This document shows, in pieces, positions 31,815 through 39,071 of a stretch of DNA of 43,471 nucleotides. Position 1 is the stretch's first letter; each line of letters begins with the position of its first letter. Source of the stretch: a virus; IMG/VR virus record IMGVR_UViG_3300031669_000069, positions 1 to 43,471 of that record, one strand, 5' to 3'. The notes beneath the pieces are model-generated. The model was not told where the DNA came from. It ran no database searches and saw nothing but the letters and a program-made list of their open reading frames with translations. The position numbers and the translations under genes were made by a program.

Positions 31815-32770
31815 TACTCTCTGAACCCGATAATGGCTCCCCGCAGATTGTCACCATGGAAAAGACAAGGGCGCGGGTAAGTGGTGAAGTCGATTGTTTT
31901 TATATTTTTACCTAGCAAGAGAAGTTGTTTAAAATTGAAACATCCCCCTGCTACCGGAAGACCTGGAACTTCTATGGCTGCCCCATCTCCTTCCACCAAA
32001 CTGGTACAAGCTGACCCATTTTTAAAATAGATTCTACCTAGGTCATCTACGAATGGCGCAAGGTTTTCAACAGCTGCCCACAATTCGGTTGGCATCGGAA
32101 CTTGCTGGCTCTCAATTTCAAGAACCCGACTCAGGTCTGGCCATTCAGCAGAATAGGTTTGAGTGCTTAACCAACGATTCTCAGGATAGTGAAAAGTTAC
32201 TCGATTTTCAGTAACCTGAATGCGGATAGGTTCTTCCGCAATCCTAACTAACTCGAGCACTGCAGACCGAGGGATGTTTACATCAATAGGAAACGGGCTC
32301 GCCATCCAATGTTCAATCAGACAAATGTTATTTGTGGCGAATGCCGATTGCCCTTTGAACAAAATACCCCTCGCCCACGGCTTCGAAGCGTCCTCGGCAA
32401 TGAAAGGGGCAAGGGTTTTTAGTACTGCTAGCATGCTGCCGTTTAAAGCTATCTCCGTGCCTTCTGGGGCTACGTCTGGGAACTCGGTTGGGGAGCATTC
32501 GATGAATGCTTTAAACTTGCCCGATTTGATGGACAGCCGACCTGCTGGGGTTACATGGAGTTGGACCGTTTCATCCTTGCAAGTTTGAATCGCTTTGATA
32601 AACGGGGCAGCTTTGGGGCTGACATCCAAGTCCAGGTCGATGGGGCAGCACAACCCTAGCATGCCGTTATACCCGCGTATAGTGCCATTCTCTATGCGGA
32701 AATGCATGAGCTCGGGGACAAAATCTTTCGCAGCAACTGCCCCTTGAACGAATTTAAGTGCCTTGAGCAT
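31814..32770 (-). CDS. DNA polymerase sliding clamp (beta-clamp-like)
   Basis: A 318-residue protein with the DnaN-like repeat of similar domains: FKAFIECSPTEFPDVAPEG..., then LAPFIAEDASKPWARGILFKGQSAFATNNICLIE, and RLSTQTYSAEWPDLSRVLE. It is shorter than bacterial beta clamps (about 366) and is diverged, so dimer versus trimer is open. Its location right before the polymerase gene supports a processivity factor. AGGGGT precedes the ATG. Confidence 0.82.
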   Translation of the reverse strand: MLKALKFVQGAVAAKDFVPELMHFRIENGTIRGYNGMLGLCCPIDLDLDVSPKAAPFIKAIQTCKDETVQLHVTPAGRLSIKSGKFKAFIECSPTEFPDVAPEGTEIALNGSMLAVLKTLAPFIAEDASKPWARGILFKGQSAFATNNICLIEHWMASPFPIDVNIPRSAVLELVRIAEEPIRIQVTENRVTFHYPENRWLSTQTYSAEWPDLSRVLEIESQQVPMPTELWAAVENLAPFVDDLGRIYFKNGSACTSLVEGDGAAIEVPGLPVAGGCFNFKQLLLLGKNIKTIDFTTYPRPCLFHGDNLRGAIIGFRE

Positions 32771-32772
32771 TT

Positions 32773-33315
32773 TTACCCCTGCTTGAAAGTTAGTCGCTTG
32801 AACTCGCGAAGGAACGCTGCTTTGCTTGTTTGATTAGTCCAAGGGAAGATTTTATCTCTAAGAGGAGTAATACCAATGATGGGTTCCCACACATCATCGT
32901 GGGCCGGCATAAGGTCTCGCTGCTCGGTGGCAAGCATAACTATGTCGGCATGTTTCACTTCTTCGGGGAGGTTCGAAGGTAAACCGAATCTCTCGAAGAT
33001 TGCTTGTTCGGTTTTCGCTTCTAGCTTCATATATTCAGGCAAAAGCTGTTTCAACGGTTTAGTGATATCACCGAGGAATGCTTCAGCAGCATCATGCAGA
33101 AGGGCATGAAGTGCCATGTCTGGATTAATGTCTCCTACTATCCATGATACATAGACGCTGTGTTGGGCAACACTATAGAACCTTTCACAGTGCCCACCGA
33201 AACGACAGATATTAGATAACGCATGGGCAATATCATAGATAGTGTAAACATTGTTCTTCGGTTCAAGGAAATTGAAATAGTTGCCGGATTGAATCAGTAT
33301 GTCGGGACGAATCAT
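32773..33315 (-). CDS. HD-domain phosphohydrolase (YfbR-like)
   Basis: A 180-residue metal-dependent hydrolase. The HD set is complete: AQH (His52), LLHDAAEA (His74-Asp75) and KHADIVMLATE (Asp123). The N-terminal IYDIAHALSNICRFGGHCERFYSVAQHS is typical for phage and bacterial HD nucleotidases. It may remove phosphates from dNMPs or dNTPs, thereby shaping the precursor pool for modified DNA. No PurZ-like gene is in the window, so a 2-aminoadenine role (DatZ) is not supported. AGGAGT site before the start. Confidence 0.85.
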   Translation of the reverse strand: MIRPDILIQSGNYFNFLEPKNNVYTIYDIAHALSNICRFGGHCERFYSVAQHSVYVSWIVGDINPDMALHALLHDAAEAFLGDITKPLKQLLPEYMKLEAKTEQAIFERFGLPSNLPEEVKHADIVMLATEQRDLMPAHDDVWEPIIGITPLRDKIFPWTNQTSKAAFLREFKRLTFKQG

Positions 33316-33324
33316 AACTTACTC

Positions 33325-34260
33325 CTAGAATAACCCTTGTTGGTCCGGAACGAAAACCGGGTTCGGTCCTTTTTCTTCCGTAATGATATTACCAAGTTTG
33401 TTAAACGCATACATATTATAAGTCCAACGGCCCAAGTATAATTCTTGGACTCTGTCCATGTCAACCCCTTCGGCGATTAATTTCGCCTCCACGGCTGCTC
33501 TTTGCGGAGCCGGTATTGTGGTTAAATGTTGCCCTTCTACCCTGCGCTGTGGGCTCTGATTAGAAACATTCAATACCCTAGCTTCCGGCAATAACAACAT
33601 GCCCCCTACTCGGGCAATCTGAACCCATGAAGAAGAGTCGACAGAATACCATGGATATCTCCGCATCAGTTCTGGCGTAGTCAATCCAAACCCGTGAACC
33701 TTAACCTTCGGGTGCCCAGCATCATCGGTTAGGTATTTTTCCCAAAGTTCATCCAGCCACAGTTTCAACTGCCAAGTGGATTGGGCCACCATTCCACCTA
33801 TAGTAATGTAATCGTAATTAGCAACATAGTACTCGAGATAGCGAGGGTCTTCGCCAAAGTGGAAGCAGGGTAACGGTTTAACACCCATCGCTTCCATTGC
33901 CTTTTGATTCTGATAAGTTCCAAGTTCATTTCCAATATCATCCATGACGGACGCCAAGAGCGTTCCATCATCCTTGCGAATGATGTCGTCGTTTCTTTTG
34001 ATGTATTCGCAATAGGCGGCAATGTCCACCTTCGCTCCCAGTGACCACATGGAGAACGCCCCCGAGTCGAGGAAGACTTGGCGACCATCCTCCCGAATCA
34101 TATCCACCGACCGTTGCCGGCCAATGTAGTGGAATGATTCGAGGAGATTGCCGTCACCGGCTGCTAGCCGCTGCTTCTTTTCATTCTCGGTTAAACGTTC
34201 CCAAAGGGTGCCACCGATTTTGAAACCGGCAGTGTAGATGCCGGCGTTATACAGTTTCAC
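33325..34260 (-). CDS. dpdA: DpdA-like 7-deazaguanine DNA transglycosylase
   Basis: A 311-residue TGT-fold enzyme expected to exchange guanine in DNA for a 7-deazaguanine. VFLDSGAFS (Asp65, like the DSGGFQ base-binding motif of TGT), ITIGGMVA (like the GGLA loop) and WYSVDSSSW (Asp208, nucleophile position) are all present; the zinc cysteines of tRNA-TGT are absent, as in phage DpdA. It is encoded with the complete preQ0 pathway, which is the strongest argument for DNA as target. GTG start with AAGGAAG seven nt upstream. Confidence 0.87.
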   Translation of the reverse strand: MKLYNAGIYTAGFKIGGTLWERLTENEKKQRLAAGDGNLLESFHYIGRQRSVDMIREDGRQVFLDSGAFSMWSLGAKVDIAAYCEYIKRNDDIIRKDDGTLLASVMDDIGNELGTYQNQKAMEAMGVKPLPCFHFGEDPRYLEYYVANYDYITIGGMVAQSTWQLKLWLDELWEKYLTDDAGHPKVKVHGFGLTTPELMRRYPWYSVDSSSWVQIARVGGMLLLPEARVLNVSNQSPQRRVEGQHLTTIPAPQRAAVEAKLIAEGVDMDRVQELYLGRWTYNMYAFNKLGNIITEEKGPNPVFVPDQQGLF

Positions 34261-34262
34261 TT

Positions 34263-35186
34263 TTACTTCCTTGCCAACATCATGAACTCTGCACGGGCCT
34301 CAGGAACTTCTTTCAATACCCCACGCAGGGCGCTAGTTACTGTTTCATGTCCCTGCTGGCAGATGCCTCGGGACTCCATGCAAAGGTGACGGGCTGTGAT
34401 GATTACGCCAACACCTTTAGGATTGAGGTTGGTCCAGATTGCTTCGGCTATTTCATTGGTCAGCCTTTCCTGAACTTGGAGTCGGCGCGCGAAAATATCC
34501 ACTACTCTGGATATTTTAGACAGGCCAACTATTTTCCCGTTTGGTATGTAAGCGACTGTGGCTCGACCGAAGAATGGTGCCATGTGGTGTTCACAATGGG
34601 TATAGAACGGGATATCCCGAACGATGACCATTTCATCGCATCCGTCTGCCCCATCTTCAAACACCTTGAGGATGTTCTTCGGGTCCAGCTTGTATCCAGA
34701 TGTCCAATGTCCCCAAGCCTTCGCAACACGGTGGGGAGTTTCCAGCAATCCACCTCGGCTAGGGTCTTCCCCGACAAACTGGAGCAGGCGACGAATGTTG
34801 TCTTCAATACCACCTTCAGCAGTTGCCTCCCATGGAAACACCACCCACTTGCCGCGAAAGGCATCCGCAGCACAATCGGTTTTATCGATAAGTGCATAGA
34901 AAGGTTTTTCCGGAAACTGGTCACAAATGCGCTTCATGGTTTCACCGGAATCAATGATGTCATCCACGAAGAAATCCGCTTTTTCTGGGGTATCGGCTGC
35001 TGTGATATGCAAACCATCTGGCGCTGCTGCCATGATGGCGTACAATGCAGGAATGCCACCGCGGGGTATGGCATAACCTTTGAGAGGCCGGTGGTACTGG
35101 AAATGGTCTGCGATTTCATCCACTGCCACCTCTGCAAGGTGGGCAATATCTTCGTTATTCAAAATCAGTTTTTGTTGGTCGGACAT
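34263..35186 (-). CDS. Phosphoribosyltransferase-GTP cyclohydrolase I fusion
   Basis: A 307-residue two-domain enzyme. Residues 1-122 are a type I phosphoribosyltransferase: GYAIPRGGIPALYA, the PRPP loop VDDIIDSGETMKR (74-86) and WVVFPWE, common in xanthine/hypoxanthine-guanine enzymes. Residues 125-307 are FolE: LLETPHRVAKAW, THCEHHMAPFFGRATVAYIPNG, GLSKISRVVDIFARRLQVQERLT and ARHLCMESRG; the zinc ligands Cys198, His201 and Cys269 are kept. FolE turns GTP into dihydroneopterin triphosphate, first step to preQ0. The PRTase could salvage guanine to GMP to feed it (inference). Confidence 0.9.
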   Translation of the reverse strand: MSDQQKLILNNEDIAHLAEVAVDEIADHFQYHRPLKGYAIPRGGIPALYAIMAAAPDGLHITAADTPEKADFFVDDIIDSGETMKRICDQFPEKPFYALIDKTDCAADAFRGKWVVFPWEATAEGGIEDNIRRLLQFVGEDPSRGGLLETPHRVAKAWGHWTSGYKLDPKNILKVFEDGADGCDEMVIVRDIPFYTHCEHHMAPFFGRATVAYIPNGKIVGLSKISRVVDIFARRLQVQERLTNEIAEAIWTNLNPKGVGVIITARHLCMESRGICQQGHETVTSALRGVLKEVPEARAEFMMLARK

Positions 35187-35189
35187 AAT

Positions 35190-35726
35190 TTAGAACCCTT
35201 TTTTAGTATATGAAACGGAGCATTTACGAGTTTCCTCAATTATGCATTTAACCAAAACAACCCCAGTGCCGGCAAGCTGTTTCGGACCGATTGTGTTGAC
35301 AAGATACTCGGCCATGTTTTCAGCGGTAGGATTGAAGGGGGTCCAGACGAGAGAACCGTCTAACATGGCAACGGCCGACCCATCGAAATCATTAAGATCA
35401 TCTCTAGTCGCTAACGAAATACGTCTCATGAAAATATCATCCTCCCATGCCAAGAACTTATGATCCCAGTTGTTTTCCAGCCACATACAGAGCTTTTCTT
35501 TGATGACCCCGAAGTCCATCACCCGGCCAAGTTTGTCAAGGGCAACCTCCTTTTCGGATAAGCTCAAACCTTCAGGGTCCCCAAGTTCATTCAGTTTGGA
35601 TTGTACATCCATCTGGACACTGAAATGAACGCGATAGTTATGCCCGTGAAGGTGTTGGCACTTTGATTCATGGCCATGTACTCTGTGGCCAACTGAGAGG
35701 TCGTGGTAACGGTCAGCGGTTATCAT
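35190..35726 (-). CDS. queD: 6-carboxytetrahydropterin synthase QueD
   Basis: A 178-residue enzyme for the second step to preQ0, making 6-carboxytetrahydropterin. The zinc and catalytic set is visible: GHRVHGHESKCQHLHGHNY contains the His ligands (His14 region, His27, His29) and catalytic Cys23; VMDFGVIK, WDHKFL and PTAENMAEYL follow. It overlaps QueC by ATGA, with GGAGGT upstream in the QueC end. Confidence 0.93.
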   Translation of the reverse strand: MITADRYHDLSVGHRVHGHESKCQHLHGHNYRVHFSVQMDVQSKLNELGDPEGLSLSEKEVALDKLGRVMDFGVIKEKLCMWLENNWDHKFLAWEDDIFMRRISLATRDDLNDFDGSAVAMLDGSLVWTPFNPTAENMAEYLVNTIGPKQLAGTGVVLVKCIIEETRKCSVSYTKKGF

Positions 35727-36508
35727 ACTGTTTCACCTCCGACCAGACCAGTGTAGTTCAAAGTGTTAGGCAATTCCATCAAACCTTCGCGCCATGCTCT
35801 TACCACAAGTGGGTCAGGCAAGCCGGCATCTTGGAAGCCTTTTGCGCGCAGCACATTCGAGTGGTTCATATCGGTCGGGGGATACTTGCCGTCATAGCTG
35901 GTATGTGTGTATGCCATCGCCTCCCAGCACTGGGGCATAGCTTTTGCCGCCAAGACCGTTTCGGCTTTACTGGAGCACATCAACGGAGCATGAATCCGGA
36001 AGCGAGGGTTGCCTTGGTCATCGAGAGTCCCGAGGGCGAGGTTTGCCATCTTTTCGAACTGTGCGCGGAATGCTTCAGTACAATCCGGATAGTTGGCATT
36101 GTCTTCCTGACAGATGCCTGTAACCAGATTATCACAACCCAAAGCCACCGCACGATTCATGGCCAAGATAAAGAAGAAGGGATTGCGCATAGGGACAAAG
36201 GTCAACTCCACTCGGTCACCGATTACCTTTTCCATTTGTTCGGCGTTTTCATATTGCTCCAGTTCGTTGCCGCTGGTCAGAGGAGAAGATGATTTTAAAA
36301 CTCCAGGCAGGTGGATTACCTCGTGGGATTTAACCCCAGCCATTGCCGCTACTTTCTTGGCGGCTTCAACTTCGATTATATGACGCTGTCCATAATCGAC
36401 GGTTATGGCATGGACTTCGTCGAACTTCAACCCGGCCCAGAAAAGGGTAGTAGTTGAATCTTGACCTCCGGAAAGGATGACAAGTGCTTTAGTAGGTGCT
36501 TTTTCCAT
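35723..36508 (-). CDS. queC: 7-cyano-7-deazaguanine synthase QueC without zinc cysteines
   Basis: A 261-residue ATP-dependent enzyme that converts CDG to preQ0. The PP-loop SGGQDSTT (13-20), VDYGQRHIIEVEAA and MRNPFFFILA are typical, as is LRAKGFQDAGLPDPL. But the stretch between, THTSYDGKYP-PTDMNHSN (201-218), lacks all four zinc-binding Cys expected in QueC (C-x(6-8)-C-x2-C-x2-C); the aligned THSCYD of bacterial enzymes is THTSYD here. Either zinc is dispensable in this form or the product differs. GGAG site upstream. Confidence 0.88.
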   Translation of the reverse strand: MEKAPTKALVILSGGQDSTTTLFWAGLKFDEVHAITVDYGQRHIIEVEAAKKVAAMAGVKSHEVIHLPGVLKSSSPLTSGNELEQYENAEQMEKVIGDRVELTFVPMRNPFFFILAMNRAVALGCDNLVTGICQEDNANYPDCTEAFRAQFEKMANLALGTLDDQGNPRFRIHAPLMCSSKAETVLAAKAMPQCWEAMAYTHTSYDGKYPPTDMNHSNVLRAKGFQDAGLPDPLVVRAWREGLMELPNTLNYTGLVGGETV

Positions 36509-36509
36509 T

Positions 36510-37256
36510 TCAAGGTACTCCTATTAGTTTGTGATTTTGCAATTGTAAGGTGTATCCAAATTCCATCACGCTGTTAACTGTGGTATTTAGATTCTCACGG
36601 TTCTTTCCTTCATCTCCTTCATCAGCAGGTTGAACCAAGACCATGCCTTGAAATCCCACAGGGGGACGTGCCAACCTGCCTCCGCAAGGATGCTTCAATG
36701 CTGACATTGGAAGTCCGTCTACATCTGAAACATCCTCCGAACAAATGACATACTTTAGGGTTTGGATGTGGGGAACTAAATCCTTGTTGATGGAACCTGT
36801 CTTCGGGCTGCATACAACTATGATGTCTTCGTAGGGGAGGTCTTGATAGAGGGTGCCATTGGTTTCGAGTTGAACTCCGAATCCATCTTCAAGCAGGGCT
36901 TCGATTGCCGGCCGCAGGTTTTGGCGAAAGGGTTCCCCACCTGTAATAACCACAAGATAGCCCATGTTAATTTCAACCCTTAACGCCGTTGCCATCTCTG
37001 AAGCAGCCCAGTCAGGCAGGTTAGGGGTAGCAGCGTGTTCTACGGCCTTTACAAGCTCGTTTGGAGCCATTAAACCGCCATGTGAAGTGTATTCGGTATC
37101 GCACAGGGGGCATTGGAGGTTGCATCCCCATAACCGGACAAAGATTGCCCGTTGCCCGGTGAAAGGACCTTCGCCCTGTATAGTTTTGAAAATGGAATGG
37201 ACTTTGAGTGAGCCGTCCACGGATGTAGATGGCTTTTCGGGCGGTTGGATATTCAC
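36510..37256 (-). CDS. queE: 7-carboxy-7-deazaguanine synthase QueE (radical SAM)
   Basis: A 248-residue radical SAM enzyme. FKTIQGEGPFTGQRAIFVRLWGCNLQCPLCD holds the QueE TIQGEG motif and the CxxxCxxC cluster (Cys45, Cys49, Cys52); VVITGGEPFRQN is the SAM-binding GGE motif, LETNG the next. First gene of the operon: a perfect GGAGGT 5 nt before a GTG start, about 22 nt downstream of the expected start of transcription from the promoter at 37285-37312. Confidence 0.94.
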   Translation of the reverse strand: MNIQPPEKPSTSVDGSLKVHSIFKTIQGEGPFTGQRAIFVRLWGCNLQCPLCDTEYTSHGGLMAPNELVKAVEHAATPNLPDWAASEMATALRVEINMGYLVVITGGEPFRQNLRPAIEALLEDGFGVQLETNGTLYQDLPYEDIIVVCSPKTGSINKDLVPHIQTLKYVICSEDVSDVDGLPMSALKHPCGGRLARPPVGFQGMVLVQPADEGDEGKNRENLNTTVNSVMEFGYTLQLQNHKLIGVP

Positions 37257-37284
37257 GGGTTACCTCCGTATTTATAGGGTCCCC

Positions 37285-37312
37285 ATTATAAGGCAATCAC
37301 CCTTGTATTCAA
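37285..37312 (-). promoter_or_regulatory. Promoter of the deazaguanine/replication operon
   Basis: Minus-strand TTGAAT, 16 bp, TATAAT. It lies between the terminator at 37335-37366 and queE and shares the 16-bp spacer with the other early promoters. Confidence 0.75.
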
Positions 37313-37334
37313 TAGGGAACCTTGAACCCTCCTC

Positions 37335-37366
37335 ACAAAAAAGAAGCCGGCAGGGGGCGCCGGCTT
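37335..37366 (-). terminator. Intrinsic terminator, minus strand
   Basis: AAGCCGGC (37344-37351) pairs with GCCGGCTT (37359-37366); on the minus strand the hairpin is followed by CTTTTTTG. It ends transcripts that enter from the structured locus on its right and isolates the queE promoter. Confidence 0.85.
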
Positions 37367-37367
37367 T

Positions 37368-37801
37368 AAAGGTTTGATGTTGATGTTTCAGCGTTTGTCT
37401 CTCCCCCGATAATCCACTCATCCTTGTCAGATTGGTTTTAACCTACCCGTCCGGCCTCTTGTGTGCTTTCGCCCTCGGGGCTAGCGGGGCTACCTGAACC
37501 GTTCCCTCAAGAGTACGTCTACCGCTCAAGGATTTGGCACCACGTCAGGCACTTGAAACACCAACAGGTCGATCACATTTCACCCTGCACAGGGGACGTG
37601 GTCCATGAGCATACCCTTGACCTATCCGTCATGAAATGTGACCGCCTCTTGGTACTTCTCTTTTGGGAAGTTCCTCCGCCTCTATTTCTGCGCCGGTTGG
37701 ACGATGCCCGAGTTCGATCGTGGGTTTCCCCTTAAACGTTCGTCTCCTATTGCTTTGCCAACTTAGACCAGACCTCATCGAGGCTGAGGAACTTCCGAAA
37801 A
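37368..37801 (-). ncRNA. Candidate structured non-coding RNA, about 0.43 kb
   Basis: No credible gene lies here, but paired elements are dense. Arms 37661-37682 and 37780-37801 form a 22-bp stem with two mismatches. TCACATTTCA (37573-37582) pairs with TGAAATGTGA (37632-37641). ACCACGTC (37539-37546) pairs with GACGTGGT (37595-37602), crossing the former, i.e. a possible pseudoknot. CTCTTG/CAAGAG (37456/37508) and GTTGG/CCAAC (37696/37758) are further helices. On the minus strand 37722-37731 reads GGG-GAAA-CCC, a GNRA hairpin, which favours that strand. It ends in the terminator at 37335-37366. No clear promoter of its own was found. Confidence 0.55.
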
Positions 37802-37822
37802 AGCCTCCCCCGAAGGGGAGGC
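37798..37822 (-). terminator. Intrinsic terminator with UUCG loop, minus strand
   Basis: Minus strand GCCTCCCC-TTCG-GGGGAGGC followed by TTTTT, 37 nt after the stop of the gene at 37859. A strong rho-independent terminator of the three-paralogue operon. Confidence 0.88.
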
Positions 37823-37858
37823 CTGCCAACAACCACGAAGGCACTGTTGACTTGTTAC

Positions 37859-38302
37859 TCAGCTTGCTGCTGGCTCGGTTGCAGGGGCCGCTGCCGGTGC
37901 CTTGGCTGCTTTAGCTGCTGCCTTGGCGGCGTCCTTGGCTGCTTTGTCGGCTGCTTTTTTGGTATCCTTCTCAGCTTTGGCTGCTGCCTTGGCTGCTTCC
38001 TTTTCTTCAGCAGTTTGCTTCGGTGCAGCAGGTGTAGCCTTCACACCATTGAACTTGCACCAGCGGCCGAACTGGGTTGCAGCTGTGGTCACATTGATAC
38101 CTTCGGCTTCAGCAGCCTTCAGGACATCCGCACGTTTGGCAGGTGCCTTGGCTTCAGCTGACTGCGCATCGGCGATTTCCCAGATACGGCCGGTTGCAGT
38201 ATCTGCGCCAGGACGGGTAACACCGTTTTGTTCGATCTTGGGTACCTTCACCGGTGTGACAGGTGCGGTTGCCTCAGGTGCTGCGGTTTGATTCTTTTCC
38301 AT
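37859..38302 (-). CDS. Small-domain paralogue A with Ala/Lys-rich tail
   Basis: A 147-residue protein. Residues about 35-88 hold a domain (GRIWEIADAQ...KRADVLKAAEAEGINVTTAATQFGRWCKFNG) that also occurs in the two genes upstream. The C-terminal 55 residues are Ala/Lys-rich, histone-like (KEAAKAAAKAEKDTKKAADK). ATG at 38302 chosen for the AAGGAGA site; a longer frame lacks one. The basic tail suggests DNA binding and the shared domain looks like a small helical, perhaps winged-helix, module. Function unknown. Confidence 0.75.
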   Translation of the reverse strand: MEKNQTAAPEATAPVTPVKVPKIEQNGVTRPGADTATGRIWEIADAQSAEAKAPAKRADVLKAAEAEGINVTTAATQFGRWCKFNGVKATPAAPKQTAEEKEAAKAAAKAEKDTKKAADKAAKDAAKAAAKAAKAPAAAPATEPAAS

Positions 38303-38361
38303 TTTGATTCTCCTTGAACGATGATTAATGATTTTAAAATTACGGGTCGAATGTTTAACTC

Positions 38362-38411
38362 GTGGAAAGGATATTAACCTTTGAAACATGCTACGGCAAG
38401 TTCCTTTCCAC
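38362..38411. promoter_or_regulatory. Intergenic stem-loop
   Basis: GTGGAAAGGA (38362-38371) pairs perfectly with TCCTTTCCAC (38402-38411) over a 30-nt loop, starting 7 nt after the stop of the gene at 38418. No T-run follows on the minus strand, so an RNA stability or processing element is more likely than a terminator. Confidence 0.55.
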
Positions 38412-38417
38412 TTCTTT

Positions 38418-39017
38418 CTAGATGCCTTTTGCCTTCTTCCATTTTGCATATTGTGTCGCTGCGGTTGAACCATTGATACCTGCTGCTTCACATGCCGCGA
38501 TTACATCAGCACGGTTGGGCATTTGGTTCCCGGCCTTTTCGAATTCAGCATCCGCCAGTTCCCAAACTTGACCAGTCGTACTCGTGGCCTTTGGGCGACT
38601 AGGTGGTGCATTCGGGTCCTTCTCTTCTTTGGGAACCGGAGTAGTAGGGTCGTCCAGATTGATACCGAGGCGCTTAATTTCCCGCATCAGTTCTTCAAAC
38701 GTCTTACCATCCTGCTCTATCTTCTGAACCACTGCCAGTGCATTGCGAACCAAATCTTCGTATGCATCAGGTGGGGTTTCCTGAGTCAAGTCCCAGTACA
38801 GATATTGGAGGTTGAGCTTTTCCAATTTGGAAAACCCGCGCCCTTCTACTGGTGGGGCAATAACTCTGCGCCCTTGTTGTTTGAATATATGTCCCCACAG
38901 GGTAACACATTTCAGGTCTGCAACCTTCAGTATTTTGGTGCCTTTGGGGGTAGTTACATCAATCAACATATACATAACAGGTCCCGGTGGTGGGTTAAAT
39001 GTACGAATACTTGCCAT
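38418..39017 (-). CDS. Small-domain paralogue B
   Basis: A 199-residue protein. The N-terminal half (MYMLIDVTTPKGTKILKVAD, LWGHIFKQQGRRVIAPPVEGRGFSK) is beta-rich and unlike the neighbours. A proline-rich linker leads to the shared domain at about 145-199 (GQVWELADAEFEKAG...NRADVIAACEAAGINGSTAATQYAKWKKAKG). TAGGAGA before the ATG. Function unknown; conserved place among two paralogues suggests a common early role, perhaps nucleic-acid binding. Confidence 0.8.
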   Translation of the reverse strand: MASIRTFNPPPGPVMYMLIDVTTPKGTKILKVADLKCVTLWGHIFKQQGRRVIAPPVEGRGFSKLEKLNLQYLYWDLTQETPPDAYEDLVRNALAVVQKIEQDGKTFEELMREIKRLGINLDDPTTPVPKEEKDPNAPPSRPKATSTTGQVWELADAEFEKAGNQMPNRADVIAACEAAGINGSTAATQYAKWKKAKGI

Positions 39018-39071
39018 GATTATCTCCTAGAAATTTGGTAGTGAAAAGAGGCGGAGCGAACCCCGCCACCT

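Noticed and set aside
32773-33315. DatZ (dATPase of 2-aminoadenine phages)
   Set aside because: It has the general phage YfbR-like pattern, and no PurZ-like gene is in the window.
37695-37735. tRNA-like T-arm (GTTCGATCG)
   Set aside because: The flanks do not form a 5-bp T-stem and no acceptor, D or anticodon arms fit.
37368-37801. RNase P RNA or tmRNA in the structured locus (a GGGGAAACCCACGA segment and an AGGGTGAAAT segment look like bacterial RNase P)
   Set aside because: The invariant RNase P strings (GAGGAAAGTCC and ACAGAA) and the tmRNA/tRNA T-arm are missing; the similarity covers only a short GNRA hairpin.
37463-37914. Short open frames in the 37.4-37.9 kb gap
   Set aside because: They run through the inverted repeats and the terminator, have no ribosome sites, and show no protein-like pattern.
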